The notes: a model not told the origin generated them from the sequence alone. A DNA stretch of 64,000 bases from CAWCUZ01 sp963798795 (GCA_963798795.1 CAWCUZ010000002.1:434001-498000), one strand, 5' to 3'; positions 1-9,668 are shown, numbered from the stretch's first letter. A program made the numbers and translations.

Positions 1-623
1 TGGTGGTGATCGGCGGCGGCCGCGTCGGCCGCGCCACGTCGCGCGGCCTGGTCGCGGCCGGCGTCGAGCACCGCATCGTGGAGCGGCGGGCGGAACGCGT
101 CCACGACGCATCGCGCTACGTGATTGGCGACGCGACGGACATCACCGTCCTCAAGGCGGCCGGCATCGAGCGGGCCGTCAGCGTGGCCGTGACCACGCAC
201 GACGACGACGTGAATGTTTATCTGACGTTGTATTGCCGGCAGCTTCGGCCCGACATGCAGATCGTCAGCCGGGCGACGCTCGAGCGGAACGTTTCGACGC
301 TGCGCCGGGCGGGCGCCGACTACGTACTCTCGTACGCGCCGGCCGAAGCGAACGCGATTTTCGACGTGCTGCGTCGGGGCAACCTGCTGCTGGCAGCCGA
401 AGGACTCGAGGTGTTCACGGTGCCAGCGCCGCCCGCGCTCCTGGGCCGCTCGATAGCCGACAGCGGCCTGCGCGAAGACACCGGCTGCAACGTGCTTGCC
501 GTCCGGCGTCCCCAGGGCCCGGCTGTCCCGCCCGATCCGGGCATCGTCCTCGAGCCGGGGATGCAGCTCATCCTGATCGGCGGTCGGGAAGCGGAGCGGG
601 CGTTCTTTGAGCGATACGGGTAG
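1..623 (+). CDS. TrkA-type K+ uptake/channel regulatory protein (5' partial)
   Basis: The reading frame is open at the left edge, so the true start lies outside the window. The visible part begins inside a Rossmann NAD-binding (RCK/TrkA-N) domain: VIGGGRVGRA carries the GxGxxG loop, and an acidic residue (IVERR) ends strand 2. A C-terminal TrkA-C domain follows from about residue 135 (LEVFTVPAP to the end). Such domains bind NAD(H) or nucleotides on the cytosolic face of K+ transporters or ion channels and gate them. The missing N-terminus could hold a two-helix ion-channel pore, as in many potassium channel family proteins, or nothing, as in a free TrkA half. The frame ends cleanly at a TAG stop. 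Family is certain; whether it is channel or free subunit cannot be decided here. Confidence 0.85.
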   Translation, partial: VVIGGGRVGRATSRGLVAAGVEHRIVERRAERVHDASRYVIGDATDITVLKAAGIERAVSVAVTTHDDDVNVYLTLYCRQLRPDMQIVSRATLERNVSTLRRAGADYVLSYAPAEANAIFDVLRRGNLLLAAEGLEVFTVPAPPALLGRSIADSGLREDTGCNVLAVRRPQGPAVPPDPGIVLEPGMQLILIGGREAERAFFERYG

Positions 624-721
624 GCGTGGCGTTCGGCGCTCGGCGTCGGGCCGTGGGCTCTCGGGCATCGGCGTCGCGGCGCTCCGCTCTCGGAGGCCTG
701 GACTGCAGGGACCAGAGTGCC

Positions 722-727
722 TACTAT
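722..727 (+). promoter_or_regulatory. candidate -10 box of the HTH regulator (leaderless type)
   Basis: TACTAT lies 8 nt before the ATG at 736. There is no Shine-Dalgarno sequence. The spacing fits a transcript that starts at or next to the start codon, as seen for several other genes in this window. Confidence 0.35.
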
Positions 728-735
728 TTCCATCC

Positions 736-2091
736 ATGGCGGCTCCCCTCTCCCCGGCACCGCCGCCGATCGACCCAGACCGCCTCAACGGCTGGAAGGA
801 AATTGCCGTGCACCTGGGCAGGGGCGTGCGCACGGCCCAGCGCTGGGAGAAGGAATACGGCCTTCCCGTCCGGCGCCTCGGGCACAAAGACGGCGAGATC
901 ATCGTCGCCAGCCGGCGCGAACTGGACGAATGAACCCAACGGGAAGCGCGGCGACATGACGCATTGGCCGAGGCGTCGGTGGCGCATCCGGACACCAGCC
1001 AGGATCGCAATCTGGCGCTTCCCGACGTTCCGGCCGAATCTTCGTCGCCGACTCAGAACGCCGGGCCGCCGCGCCCGCAGCTCTGGACTCTGGCGACTCT
1101 CCTTGCGCTGGCGGTGATCGCAGCCGCCATCTGGGCCCTTGTCGGAACCAGAACCGCGGCATCGGCGAAAAGTCCGGCGTCCTGGACGATTGCCGGAGGC
1201 CGCCTCTACATCTACTCGGCCGACGGGGGCGAGCTCTGGAGCAAGGGGGATTTCGGGTTTCGCCTGGAGGACGAACCACACCCGGAATTGTCCGGGTCTT
1301 TCGCGATCACCGGAATCGACGGAGCCACGCGGCTGTTCGCAAACTTCGTCCACAGCCGCAACTACCCGACCGTGCTGATGGGACTCGACAGGAACGGCGC
1401 ACCAGTCGGCCGCTATTGGAGCAACGGATACATCGAAGACGTTCTGGCACGAAGCTGGAACCGGCGACCGTCCCTGTTCGCCTCGGGGGCCAAAAACGAA
1501 ACGCGCGGCGCGAGCCTGGCGATCTTCGAAGACGGGCGCCTGTCCGGCACCGCGCCCGCACGGAATCCGAGCTATCGCTGCCGCGATTGCCCCGCCGGCG
1601 GACCGTCGGAGTTCCTCGCATTCCCCCGGCGGGGCATCGCCCGACTCAGTGAGGCCACGGCCACTGCCTACGACCTCCGGATGGACGACGCCGAGCGGCT
1701 CTCTGTATTGGTCGGCGAGGGGCGCGCGCGGACCGACGGCTGGTTCTTTGCGAACGTCTGGTACACGATCGGGCCGGAACTGACGGTGCTGAAGGCCGAA
1801 ATCACCGACAGTCTGCTCATCGAGCATGCGCGCCTCGAGCGAGCCGGCGAGCTGGACCATCCTTTTGGTCCAAGCGACGAGCTGGACCTCTTCCCGGTGC
1901 CGCGCTGCAACGGCAGCGGCTACTCCGAACTGCCGCTGGCCGGTCTGCCTGCGGCGGTCATCGAATATCCGGCCGGCGGTCGACCGCGACAGGCGCACCG
2001 CCGGCCCGCTCGGCTGAGGCTCTGGCTCACGAACTGCGGCAGCCTCAGCGGCCCGCGCCTCAGCCCCGCCGCCGCTTTCCGCGGTCCTTGA
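736..2091 (+). pseudogene. HTH regulator with membrane anchor, interrupted by an in-frame TGA
   Basis: The N-terminal part reads RLNGWKEIAVHLGRGVRTAQRWE followed by GLPVRR, the excisionase/MerR-like HTH found in acidobacterial one-component regulators. After ...ASRRELDE a TGA stop stands at 931-933, and the same frame then continues as TQREARRHDALAEASVA. A proline-rich linker, one hydrophobic segment (LWTLATLLALAVIAAAIWAL, codons about 115-135) and a roughly 300-residue sensor-like domain follow. Relatives usually have Trp at this position (ELDxW), so TGG to TGA is the simplest explanation. The gene is therefore either a nonsense pseudogene or carries a base-call error. If truly broken, a 65-residue DNA-binding fragment is still encoded. 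The end overlaps the convergent coiled-coil gene by 32 bp, and the last 40 residues look atypical (Arg-rich). The function of the C-terminal domain is unknown. Confidence 0.7.
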
Positions 2092-2473
2092 CCAGCTGCC
2101 GCACCGTCGCCTCGAGTGGATCCAGCCGGCGTTCGATCGATTCACGCAACTCGGTCCGCGCCCGTTCGTGCCGCCGATCCCGTGCGTCCAGTTCAGGTCT
2201 GAAATCCAGCGCCTTGATCCGGTCGATCAGATCCTCATGCAGCACGTGCATGTGTCGCCGCAGATCCTCGTGAAGCGTGAGCATCTGTTGTCGCAGGTCG
2301 GTCATCTCGGCTCTGAGACTGGTCCCGTTCGTTTCGAGGCGGGCGACGCTCGTCGTCAGCCCCGCGACGTCGGTCTTCAGCCCCGCGACGTCGCCCTTGA
2401 GAATGGTGACGTCCGTCCTCAGTTCGTCGACCTTGGTCTCGACCCGCCCGAGACGCTCCTCCACGCCGTTCAT
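2060..2473 (-). CDS. small coiled-coil protein, function unknown
   Basis: This is a protein of 137 residues. The ATG at 2473 is preceded by GAGGAG at good spacing, so I prefer it to the upstream in-frame ATG. Almost the whole chain is heptad-patterned coiled coil, with internal 7-residue repeats of the type DVAGLKT/DVAGLTT, then a charged tail rich in Arg and Glu. There is no signal peptide or membrane segment, so it is probably cytosolic. Such short coiled coils occur next to many unrelated genes, and I do not recognise a named family. It is convergent with the broken HTH gene and overlaps its 3' end by 32 bp. Confidence 0.6.
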   Translation of the reverse strand: MNGVEERLGRVETKVDELRTDVTILKGDVAGLKTDVAGLTTSVARLETNGTSLRAEMTDLRQQMLTLHEDLRRHMHVLHEDLIDRIKALDFRPELDARDRRHERARTELRESIERRLDPLEATVRQLVKDRGKRRRG

Positions 2474-2688
2474 CGACTGCTCCTCATCCCTGAACGACGA
2501 CGATAGCATCGTCCCTTCGCGCTGAGGAGAGCAAACGGCGTGCCCGGATCGACCCGGCCAAGAACGTGGACCAATCGCCGGAGCGTTGCAGAAATTGCGA
2601 TCGGGGCGGCGCGGCGAGATGGCGAGACCTGCCAGTCACGGCAGCGCCAGCCGAGAGCCCGAAGCCCAGGGCCCAAAGCCCGCGAGCC

Positions 2689-3240
2689 TCAGAGCTTCGC
2701 CTCGACGACCTGGCTCGCGCCCGCCTCCGCCGTGAAGAACTCGGCCGGGTGAACGCCGAACAGGCCGGCGACCAGCAGGCTCGGGAAGCTCTGGACCTTG
2801 ATGTTGAGCGCCTCGACGGCGCCGTTGTAGTAATTGCGCGCGTAGGCGATCTTGTTTTCCGTGTCGGCGAGATCCGTCTGCAGTTGCGCGAACCGTTCGC
2901 TCGCCTTCAGCTCGGGATACGCTTCGGCGACGGCAAAGAACGTCCGAAGCGCGCCGGTGAGCTGGGCATTGGCCTGGGCGGCCGCGCGAGGCCCCGCCGC
3001 GGACGTGAGGGCGCCGCGCGCCTCGGTGACTTGCGTCATCGTGCCCCGCTCGTACGCCGCATAGCCCTTCACCGCTTCCACCAGGTTCGGAATCAGCGAT
3101 GCGCGGCGCTGGAGCTGCACGTCGATCGCGCTCCAGGCCTCGCGCACGCGCAGGCGCGCCTGCACGAGGCCGTTGTAGAGGACGATCGCCACGAACGCGC
3201 CGGCGATCAGGATGACGATGGCGATCGTCGTCGTGCTCAT
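2689..3240 (-). CDS. lemA: LemA family protein
   Basis: This is a protein of 183 residues with one N-terminal membrane helix (about residues 5-22) and the LemA core: YNGLVQARLRVREAWSAID, then RRASLIPNLVEAVKGYA, then LTDLADTENKIAYARNYYN-like helices, here QTDLADTENKIAYARNYYN. LemA proteins sit in the membrane with a periplasmic or outer three-helix bundle; their biochemical role is not settled. The start at 3240 lies 19 nt downstream of the stop of the DUF2207 gene. LemA/DUF2207 pairs are common and are thought to form one membrane unit. No frame damage is seen. Confidence 0.9.
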   Translation of the reverse strand: MSTTTIAIVILIAGAFVAIVLYNGLVQARLRVREAWSAIDVQLQRRASLIPNLVEAVKGYAAYERGTMTQVTEARGALTSAAGPRAAAQANAQLTGALRTFFAVAEAYPELKASERFAQLQTDLADTENKIAYARNYYNGAVEALNIKVQSFPSLLVAGLFGVHPAEFFTAEAGASQVVEAKL

Positions 3241-3259
3241 GGTCGTCCCGGCCGTGGCG

Positions 3260-5041
3260 TCACCAGGACCCGCCTCCCCCGCCGCCTCCGCCGCCGCCCG
3301 CGGATCCGCCGCTGAAGCCGCTGCCGCCCGAGCCGCCCGGGGTGGACGCGATCGCACTCGACATCGACGACGAGAAGCTGTTGAGGCCCGAGGAGAAGTG
3401 CGCCACGTTGAAGGCGCCCATCGTGCCGACGTACCAGCCGGCCGTCGCGGTCTGCAGGTCGATGTCCTTGAACGCGCGCGCCCACCGCTCGACGCACTTG
3501 AACACGATGGCGTACGGCAGGTACGCCGTGAAGATCTTGGCGCGCTCGGCGAAGGCCTGTTGGTGCACTTCCGCCGTCTTGATATAGCGCTCGAATCCCA
3601 GCACGTGCTGGAGCGTCTCGCGGCCCGCCGCGGTGCGGCGCGGCATCGCACCGGAGACGAGCGCCAGCAGCAGTCCGCCGGCCGCCACCGGCAGGCCCAC
3701 GAGCCCGGCGCCCCACCGCTGGCCGAGGAACATCGTGAGGACGAAGCCGCCGACGAGCAGGAAGACGCCGAGCACCCGATAGGCCAGCCGCACGGAATTC
3801 GGATTGTGCCGGAACCAGCCGCGCTCGACGGCGTCGCGGTACAGCGCGCTCTTCGCGCGATTGAGCTCCCTGTAGAACGTGTTCTTGAGGTCCGAGAGCG
3901 TGCGCATCGAGTGCGCGTCAAAGAGGCCGTCGAGCACGATTCGTTCGGTACTCGAGCAATCGATCGTCGGATGGCTTGAGCCGGTCGAGCTGCCAGTCGG
4001 TCTTGCCGAACCAGCCGTGCTTGGGCAGCTCCGTGATCTTCAGATACCCGCGCGAGGCCAGGTCGATGATAGTCGCCGTGACGTCGAGCGTGTCCGCGCT
4101 CTCGTCAATGAGCAGCCCAATCTGTCCCGGCCGGATCTGGTCCGGAGGCTCGAACTCCACGGCAATCGGGCGTCCGCCGAACAGCGGCACCCGCTCCTCG
4201 GCGGTATCCGCCGACGAATGCTGCAGGGCGATGTAGCGCCGATCGCGTCCGACGCGCCACCACAACCATCCGATGCCGCCGACGAGGGCGACGAGTACTC
4301 CGGCGGCCACGCCCAGCATGCGCGGCGTCCGGTCGAAGAACTGATCGAACGTGCGCGGCTTGTCGACGAGCAGCGGCGTCGGCTCCGGTCCACCCCCTTC
4401 CGGAGGCCGACGACGATCGTGAGCTGCTCGCCGTCCTCGAGCGGGCGCGTCGCGCTGAAGGTCGCCTGGCCCGGCGTGTAGTCGGACCGGCAGGCCTCTG
4501 CGCTGCCCACTCGGCCCTCGAAACACGACACGCGCTGGATGCCCGGCTCGGCCGTCCGCACCGTCACCGATGCCGCCTGCATCGTCACCGGCCAGACGCC
4601 GGTGGCGTTCCAGTACAGCTCGTCGTGATCGACGAACGGATTCAGCGCGTGACCGACGGTGTAGGCGACGCGGTACGTCTCCGGGCCGGAGAGGGTGTGG
4701 TTCGGGTCGCCGATCTGGAACCGCAGGCGCGCGCCGTTCCGCGAAGTCGACACGCGGTGCTTGCGCCCGTCGGCCGCGGTGACGCCGCCGAGGTCGATGT
4801 CGTACTCGCGGTTGCGCTTCTGGTCGAAGCTGAAGCGGTAGTCGAGGTCGCGGAGAATCCCGTGTTTCGACAGGCCGCGAAAGTCGACGTCGATCGCTTC
4901 GAGGATCGACAGCCGGCCGTCGGGCTGGATGTCGATGTGGCTGTCGAACCGGTTGATGACCCAGCCTTCGTCGCGCGCGGCGAGCGGCGCCGCCAGGACG
5001 GCGACCACGCAGGCGACGAGCAGCAGCAGAGGTGTCCGCAC
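3260..5041 (-). CDS. DUF2207 membrane protein (two frameshifts in this sequence)
   Basis: The intact protein would have about 593 residues. It has a signal peptide (VRTPLLLLVACVVAVLAAPL), then a beta-rich DUF2207 ectodomain (WVINRFDSHIDIQPDGRLSI...). A membrane helix follows (GVAAGVLVALVGGIGWLWW), then a cytoplasmic domain, two more helices, and a Gly/Ser-rich tail ending in a run of glycines and W. The frame is broken twice, by a missing base near 4395 and an extra G/C at 3947-3948; the two shifts cancel. I chose the GTG at 5041 because a TATAAT box lies just upstream, inside the longer open frame, so upstream ATGs would not be transcribed. It is followed by lemA. Members are uncharacterised membrane proteins. 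Confidence 0.75.
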
Positions 5042-5053
5042 GGATGCGGTTCG

Positions 5054-5059
5054 ATTATA
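5054..5059 (-). promoter_or_regulatory. -10 box of the DUF2207-lemA pair
   Basis: Perfect TATAAT on the minus strand, 12 nt before the GTG start at 5041. No clear -35 element or Shine-Dalgarno sequence. It decides the start codon of the DUF2207 gene. Confidence 0.5.
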
Positions 5060-5224
5060 GCCGCCCGATCCGATTCCTCCCGAGCGGCGCATCAAAAGAA
5101 CGCCACGTGGCCGCGTGGATCCGCTGTGCGGACTCGGCGTGTCCAGGTATCTGCGGCCCTGGCTGGATGGGCGCGCTGATGTGTCCCCCGGGAGCTGAAG
5201 CCCCGGGCGGCTTCGGTCTCCACG

Positions 5225-6349
5225 CTACGGATTGCCGGACAGCAGCGGCTCGACCGCTTCGAGGCGGCTGCCCTTTTCGTCGCAGACGGCGAAGCGGCTC
5301 CGATTGGGCGCATACATCGCCACGCCCGCATACTCGCCGCGCCTGTTGAGCACGTAGAAGTTCAGGTTGAAGTTGGGCTCGCCGCGGTCGTTGAGCAGGC
5401 GCTTCTCGATCGTATTCGCCTTGACGCGCTTCAGCGCCGCCATGCCGGCGTCCTTCGGACTGGCGCCGCGGCGCATTTCGTCGACGATCAGGAACGAGCA
5501 CAGCCCGTACAGGTTGGCCTCGCCGCGCCCGGTCGATCCGGCCGCGCCCACGTCGCCGTCGACGTACAGCCCCGCGCCGAGGATCGGCGAGTCACCCACC
5601 CGGCCCGGGATCTTCCACGCCAGGCCGCTGGTGGTCGTGACGCCGCAGACCTCGCCCTTGGCGTTGACGCCGTTGCAGTTGATCGTGCCGTAGATGTGGT
5701 TCTCTTCGATCAGACCGGCGGCCACCATGTTCTCGATGACCTTGCGCTCGGCCGCCGCGCGCTCGTCCGGATCCTTGATGTAGTGCAGCGGGTCGGTCTG
5801 CCGCTTCCATTCGCGGTACGCGGTGCGCGACCGGTCGGTGTTGAGGTCCGGCAGGATCTCGAATCCCATGAGCCGCGCGAACTGCTGGGCGCCGGCGCCG
5901 ACGAGCAGATGATGGTCCGTGTGGTCCATCACCGCCTGGGCGACGAGCGACGGCGTCTTGACGCCCTCGAGCGCGCCCACGCCGCCGGCCCGCTTCTTCG
6001 GGCCGTGCATGCAGCACGAGTCGAGCTGCACGACGCCGTCGGCGTTGGGCAGCCCGCCGTAGCCCACGCTCGTGTCAGCCGGATCCAGCTCGACGATGTT
6101 CACGCCGGCGATGAGCGCCTCCAGGACGTCGTCGCCGCGCATCATCTTCTCGAAGGCGGTCTCGATGCAGTTCTTCGTCCCGCCGTTCTTGTCCGTATAG
6201 CCGTTGGCCGATGAAACGACCGTCGGGCGCGAGCTGCCCTGCCCGATGACGGCCGGCCCGCCGGCCGCCGCCGTGAGCGGCCCCGCGGCCGCCGCCAGTC
6301 CGGCCCCTGCAGTGGTGGCCATGAAGTGCCGTCTGTCCATCGTTGGCAT
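5225..6349 (-). CDS. N4-(beta-N-acetylglucosaminyl)-L-asparaginase-like Ntn hydrolase, Tat-exported
   Basis: The N-terminus carries a twin-arginine signal (MDRRHFMATTAGAG followed by an Ala-rich stretch), so export by the Tat system is expected. The hydrolase part has the aspartylglucosaminidase signature: GTINC, with the presumed nucleophile Thr that is freed by autocleavage, then VTTTSGLAWKIPGRVGDSP and GAGLYVDGDVGAAGSTGRGE. These enzymes cut the GlcNAc-Asn bond of glycopeptides or beta-aspartyl linkages. AGAGGA lies 8 nt before the ATG at 6349, which supports this start over the upstream GTG at 6370. It is a single gene, divergent from the threonine dehydratase-like gene. The exact substrate cannot be read from the sequence. 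Confidence 0.88.
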   Translation of the reverse strand: MPTMDRRHFMATTAGAGLAAAAGPLTAAAGGPAVIGQGSSRPTVVSSANGYTDKNGGTKNCIETAFEKMMRGDDVLEALIAGVNIVELDPADTSVGYGGLPNADGVVQLDSCCMHGPKKRAGGVGALEGVKTPSLVAQAVMDHTDHHLLVGAGAQQFARLMGFEILPDLNTDRSRTAYREWKRQTDPLHYIKDPDERAAAERKVIENMVAAGLIEENHIYGTINCNGVNAKGEVCGVTTTSGLAWKIPGRVGDSPILGAGLYVDGDVGAAGSTGRGEANLYGLCSFLIVDEMRRGASPKDAGMAALKRVKANTIEKRLLNDRGEPNFNLNFYVLNRRGEYAGVAMYAPNRSRFAVCDEKGSRLEAVEPLLSGNP

Positions 6350-6475
6350 GGCTGGGGTCCTCTGAGTCACAGTGATCCGATCGCGTCGAACCGGCCACGG
6401 GTCAGCCCCTGGGGATCGGGGACAGACCCGCGCCTCATCTCAGGCTCCCGGATGATACGATCCTTCGTCGTTCGC

Positions 6476-7441
6476 ATGAGACGGATTTCGATCGAAACCA
6501 TTCGCGCGGCCGCGCCGCGCATCGCGCCCGTCGTCGCCCGCACGCCGCTCGTCAGGCTCGATCCGATCGGCCGGTCCGTACCGGAAATCTACCTGAAACT
6601 GGAAGTCCTGCAACCCATCGGCTCATTCAAGATCCGGGGGGCCATGAATGCCGTTGCCTCGCTGCCGCCCGAAGCGCTGGCGGAAGGGGTGTGGACCGTC
6701 AGCGCCGGCAACGCGGCGCAGGGCGTGGCGCTCGCGGCACGCGAGGCCGGGGCGCGCGCGTCGGTGCTGGTGATGGACACGGCGCCAGCCACCAAGCTCA
6801 CCGCAATCGAACGGCTCGGCGCCACGATCCACAGAGCCAGTTATGAGGAATGCTGGACCGCGGTCGAGTCGCACGGATCACCGCGCATGACCGGCCGGTT
6901 CGTCCATCCGTTCGATGACGACGACTTCATCAGCGGGAACGGGACGGTGGCGCTCGAAATTCTGGAGGACCTGCCGGACGTGGACGCGGTGATTGCGCCC
7001 ATCGGCGGCGGCGGGTTGCTGGCCGGCATCGGCTGCGCGATGCGCGCGCTCAAGCCGGATGTCCGCGTGATCGCGGCGGAGCCGGAAACGGCGTCACCGC
7101 TCGCCGCGTCGTTCGCCGCCGGCGAGGCGGTCCGATTCGCGGCGTGGACGGCGTCGTTCGTCGACGGCGCCGGCGGCAAGTCGGTCCTGCCGTCGATGTG
7201 GCCGCTCCTGCGCCAGTGGGTCGACCAGTCCATCGTCGTGTCGCTCGAGGAGGCCGCCGACGCGATGAAGCTCGCCGCCGAGCGCTGCCACGTGATCGCG
7301 GAGGGCGCGGCCGCCTGCGCCATCGCGGCCGCGCGGGCGCTCGGCCGCCGCGACGCGCCGCCGCGCCGGGTCGTTGCCGTCGTGTCCGGGGGAAACATCG
7401 ATCTGAGCCGCTTCGCGACGCTCGTCGGCGCGTGCGCGTGA
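6476..7441 (+). CDS. threonine/serine dehydratase-like PLP enzyme
   Basis: This is a fold-type II PLP enzyme of about 321 residues. Lys52 in IGSFKIRGA is the Schiff-base lysine, GGGGLLAGIG is the phosphate-binding glycine loop, and SGGNID is the C-terminal signature. The likely reaction is deamination of threonine or serine to a 2-oxo acid and ammonia; serine racemase activity is also possible in this family. The C-terminal ACT-like regulatory domain of biosynthetic IlvA is missing, so this is the short, catabolic or housekeeping type. The ATG at 6476 gives the usual N-terminus (RRISIETIRAAAPRI); the ATG at 6452 is an alternative. Neither has a Shine-Dalgarno sequence. glgP follows 63 bp downstream. 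Confidence 0.87.
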   Translation: MRRISIETIRAAAPRIAPVVARTPLVRLDPIGRSVPEIYLKLEVLQPIGSFKIRGAMNAVASLPPEALAEGVWTVSAGNAAQGVALAAREAGARASVLVMDTAPATKLTAIERLGATIHRASYEECWTAVESHGSPRMTGRFVHPFDDDDFISGNGTVALEILEDLPDVDAVIAPIGGGGLLAGIGCAMRALKPDVRVIAAEPETASPLAASFAAGEAVRFAAWTASFVDGAGGKSVLPSMWPLLRQWVDQSIVVSLEEAADAMKLAAERCHVIAEGAAACAIAAARALGRRDAPPRRVVAVVSGGNIDLSRFATLVGACA

Positions 7442-7490
7442 TGCGCCGCGCCGGCGGCGGTCGCCGCACGTCATCGTCCTCGCCATCCTC

Positions 7491-7518
7491 ATGAATACGC
7501 CGTCATGAATACGCCGTC
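7491..7518 (+). repeat. 14-bp tandem duplication creating a 5-codon upstream ORF at glgP
   Basis: ATGAATACGCCGTC occurs twice in direct succession (7491-7504 and 7505-7518). The first copy reads ATG AAT ACG CCG TCA TGA. Its stop overlaps the glgP ATG at 7505, so the copy forms a mini-cistron MNTPS coupled to the real start. Confidence 0.7.
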
Positions 7519-9640
7519 CGAATCCGTGCCTGTTCCCGCGCGCCTGTCGCGTCTTCCCGAGCTCGCGCGCGACCTCTGGTGGACCTGGAATCCCGCGCGC
7601 GAGGTCTTCCGCCGTCTCGACGACCGCCTGTGGCGCCGCACCGCGCACAACCCCGTGCGCATGCTGCGGCTGATCAGCCCGGAGGCGCTGGCCCGCGCGG
7701 CCGCCGATGCCGATACGGTCGCCGAGTACGACGCGGCGATCGCTGCACTCGACGAAGCGCGATCGCCGGGCAACAGCCGGCACACCTGGTGGCGCGAGCA
7801 CACCGGCATCGAGCGCGGGCGCATCGTCGCGTATTTCTGCGCCGAGTTCGCGCTGCACCAGTCGCTGCCGATCTACGCGGGCGGCCTCGGAGTCCTGGCG
7901 GGCGACCACTGCAAGGAAGCGAGCGACCTCGGCGTGCCGCTGGTGGGCGTCGGCTTCATGTACCCGCAGGGCTACTTCCGGCAGCGCGTGTCGGCCGAGG
8001 GCTGGCAGCAGGAAACGTACGAAAAGCTCGACTGGAACGACGCGCCCATCGCCCGCTGCCAGACGATCGACGGCAAACCGTGCATCATTCTCGTGCCGCT
8101 CGGCGATCGGTCGGTGCTCGTCCAGGTCTGGGAAGTGCGGATGGGGCGCGTGCGGCTGCTGCTGCTCGACACGGACCTCGAAGCGAACGCGCCCTGGGAC
8201 CGCGAGCTGTCGGCGCGACTGTACGGGGGCGACCGCGACACGCGGCTGCAGCAGGAAGTCGTGCTCGGCCTCGGCGGCGTGCTGGCCTTGCGAACGCTCG
8301 ATCTGCAGCCCGGCGTGTGGCACCTCAACGAGGGCCATGCGGCGTTCGTCGTCCTCCAGCGCATTCGCGACGTCCTGGCCGACGGCCGCAGCTGGGAGGA
8401 TGCGCTCCTGGAAGTCCAGCGGACCACGGTCTTCACCACGCACACGCCCGTGCCGGCCGGGCACGACGCGTTCGCGTTCCACCTGGTCGAACAGTACCTG
8501 GCCGGCTGCTGGGGCTCGCTGGGCGAGCACCGCGAGCAGTTCCTGCAGCTCGGCCACTACGACACCGGATCGGGGCCGCTGTTCAACATGACCGCGCTCG
8601 CGATGCGATCGTCCGGCGTCATCAACGCGGTGAGCCAGCGGCACGGCGAGGTCACGCGCGAGATGTTCGCCTCGCTGTGGCCCGACCGCGCCGCCGACGC
8701 GCGGCCGGTCGCGACGATCACCAACGGCGTGCACGTGCCGACGTGGATGGCGGCCGAGCTGGCGGCCCTGTTCGACGAGCGGCTCGGCCGCGACTGGCGC
8801 GAGCGCTACGAGGACCCCGAGTTCTGGTCGCGGGTGCTCGATCTGCCTGATGAGGAACTCTGGGGCGTGCGCGAACGGCTGCGGACGCATCTCTTCCAGG
8901 TCATGCGCGAGCGGCTGCGCGACCGGTGGACCGAGGACCACGGCAGCCAGGCGCAGGTGGTCGCCGGGGGCGCGCTGATGGACCCGCAGGCGCTCACGAT
9001 CGGCTACGCGAGGCGGTTCACCGGCTACAAGCGCGCCGAACTGCTGTTCCGCGACATCGAACGACTCAAGCGGCTGCTCAACAACCCCCTCGGACCGGTG
9101 CAGTTCGTCTTCGCCGGCAAGGCCCATCCCGCCGACGAGGCCGGCAAGCACCACCTGCAGACGGTGTTCCGACAGGCAATCGATCCCAAGCTCGGCGGAC
9201 GGATCGCCTTCGTCGAGGATTACGACCTGCGCGTCGCCCACCTGCTCGTCCAGGGCTGCGACGTCTGGCTCAACAACCCGCGCAAGCCGCTGGAGGCCAG
9301 CGGCACCAGCGGCATGAAAGCATCGATGAACGGCGTGCTCCATCTGAGCATCGGCGACGGCTGGTGGGCCGAGGGCTACGACGGAAAGAACGGCTGGCTC
9401 ATCGAGGGCCATCCGGCCTCGACGGCCATCGACGATGTCGACTCGGCGGATGCCGACGCGCTCTACAGGCTGCTCGAATCCGAAGTGCTGCCGACCTTCT
9501 ACGACCGCGACCGCCGCGGCGTGCCCGTGCGCTGGATGGCCATGGTCAAGCAGGCCATCGTCTCGGTGACGCCCCGCTTCTCCACGCGCCGGATGCTCAA
9601 GGAGTACATCACGCGCGCCTACGCGACGGCGTTCGAGTGA
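7505..9640 (+). CDS. glgP: alpha-glucan (glycogen) phosphorylase, GT35 short bacterial type
   Basis: This is a protein of 711 residues. It has the N-terminal DUF3417 segment (ELARDLWWTWNPAREVFRRL) typical of the alpha-glucan phosphorylase subfamily. It continues through FCAEFALHQSLPIYAGGLGVLAGD and WHLNEGHAAF to the PLP-binding site SGTSGMKASMNG, where Lys605 binds the cofactor. The enzyme splits glycogen or maltodextrin with phosphate to glucose-1-phosphate in the cytosol. Length fits the subfamily, which is shorter than E. coli GlgP. The start is the second ATG of a 14-bp duplication. The reading frame is intact over 2.1 kb. No other glycogen genes are nearby, so it stands alone here. Confidence 0.95.
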   Translation: MNTPSESVPVPARLSRLPELARDLWWTWNPAREVFRRLDDRLWRRTAHNPVRMLRLISPEALARAAADADTVAEYDAAIAALDEARSPGNSRHTWWREHTGIERGRIVAYFCAEFALHQSLPIYAGGLGVLAGDHCKEASDLGVPLVGVGFMYPQGYFRQRVSAEGWQQETYEKLDWNDAPIARCQTIDGKPCIILVPLGDRSVLVQVWEVRMGRVRLLLLDTDLEANAPWDRELSARLYGGDRDTRLQQEVVLGLGGVLALRTLDLQPGVWHLNEGHAAFVVLQRIRDVLADGRSWEDALLEVQRTTVFTTHTPVPAGHDAFAFHLVEQYLAGCWGSLGEHREQFLQLGHYDTGSGPLFNMTALAMRSSGVINAVSQRHGEVTREMFASLWPDRAADARPVATITNGVHVPTWMAAELAALFDERLGRDWRERYEDPEFWSRVLDLPDEELWGVRERLRTHLFQVMRERLRDRWTEDHGSQAQVVAGGALMDPQALTIGYARRFTGYKRAELLFRDIERLKRLLNNPLGPVQFVFAGKAHPADEAGKHHLQTVFRQAIDPKLGGRIAFVEDYDLRVAHLLVQGCDVWLNNPRKPLEASGTSGMKASMNGVLHLSIGDGWWAEGYDGKNGWLIEGHPASTAIDDVDSADADALYRLLESEVLPTFYDRDRRGVPVRWMAMVKQAIVSVTPRFSTRRMLKEYITRAYATAFE

Positions 9641-9668
9641 ATCGGATCCCGGCGCTCGCCCGGGCCGT

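Noticed and set aside
931..933. Selenocysteine or programmed readthrough at the TGA
   Set aside because: The expected residue is Trp, not Cys, and no stem-loop right after the codon is seen; a mutation or error is simpler.
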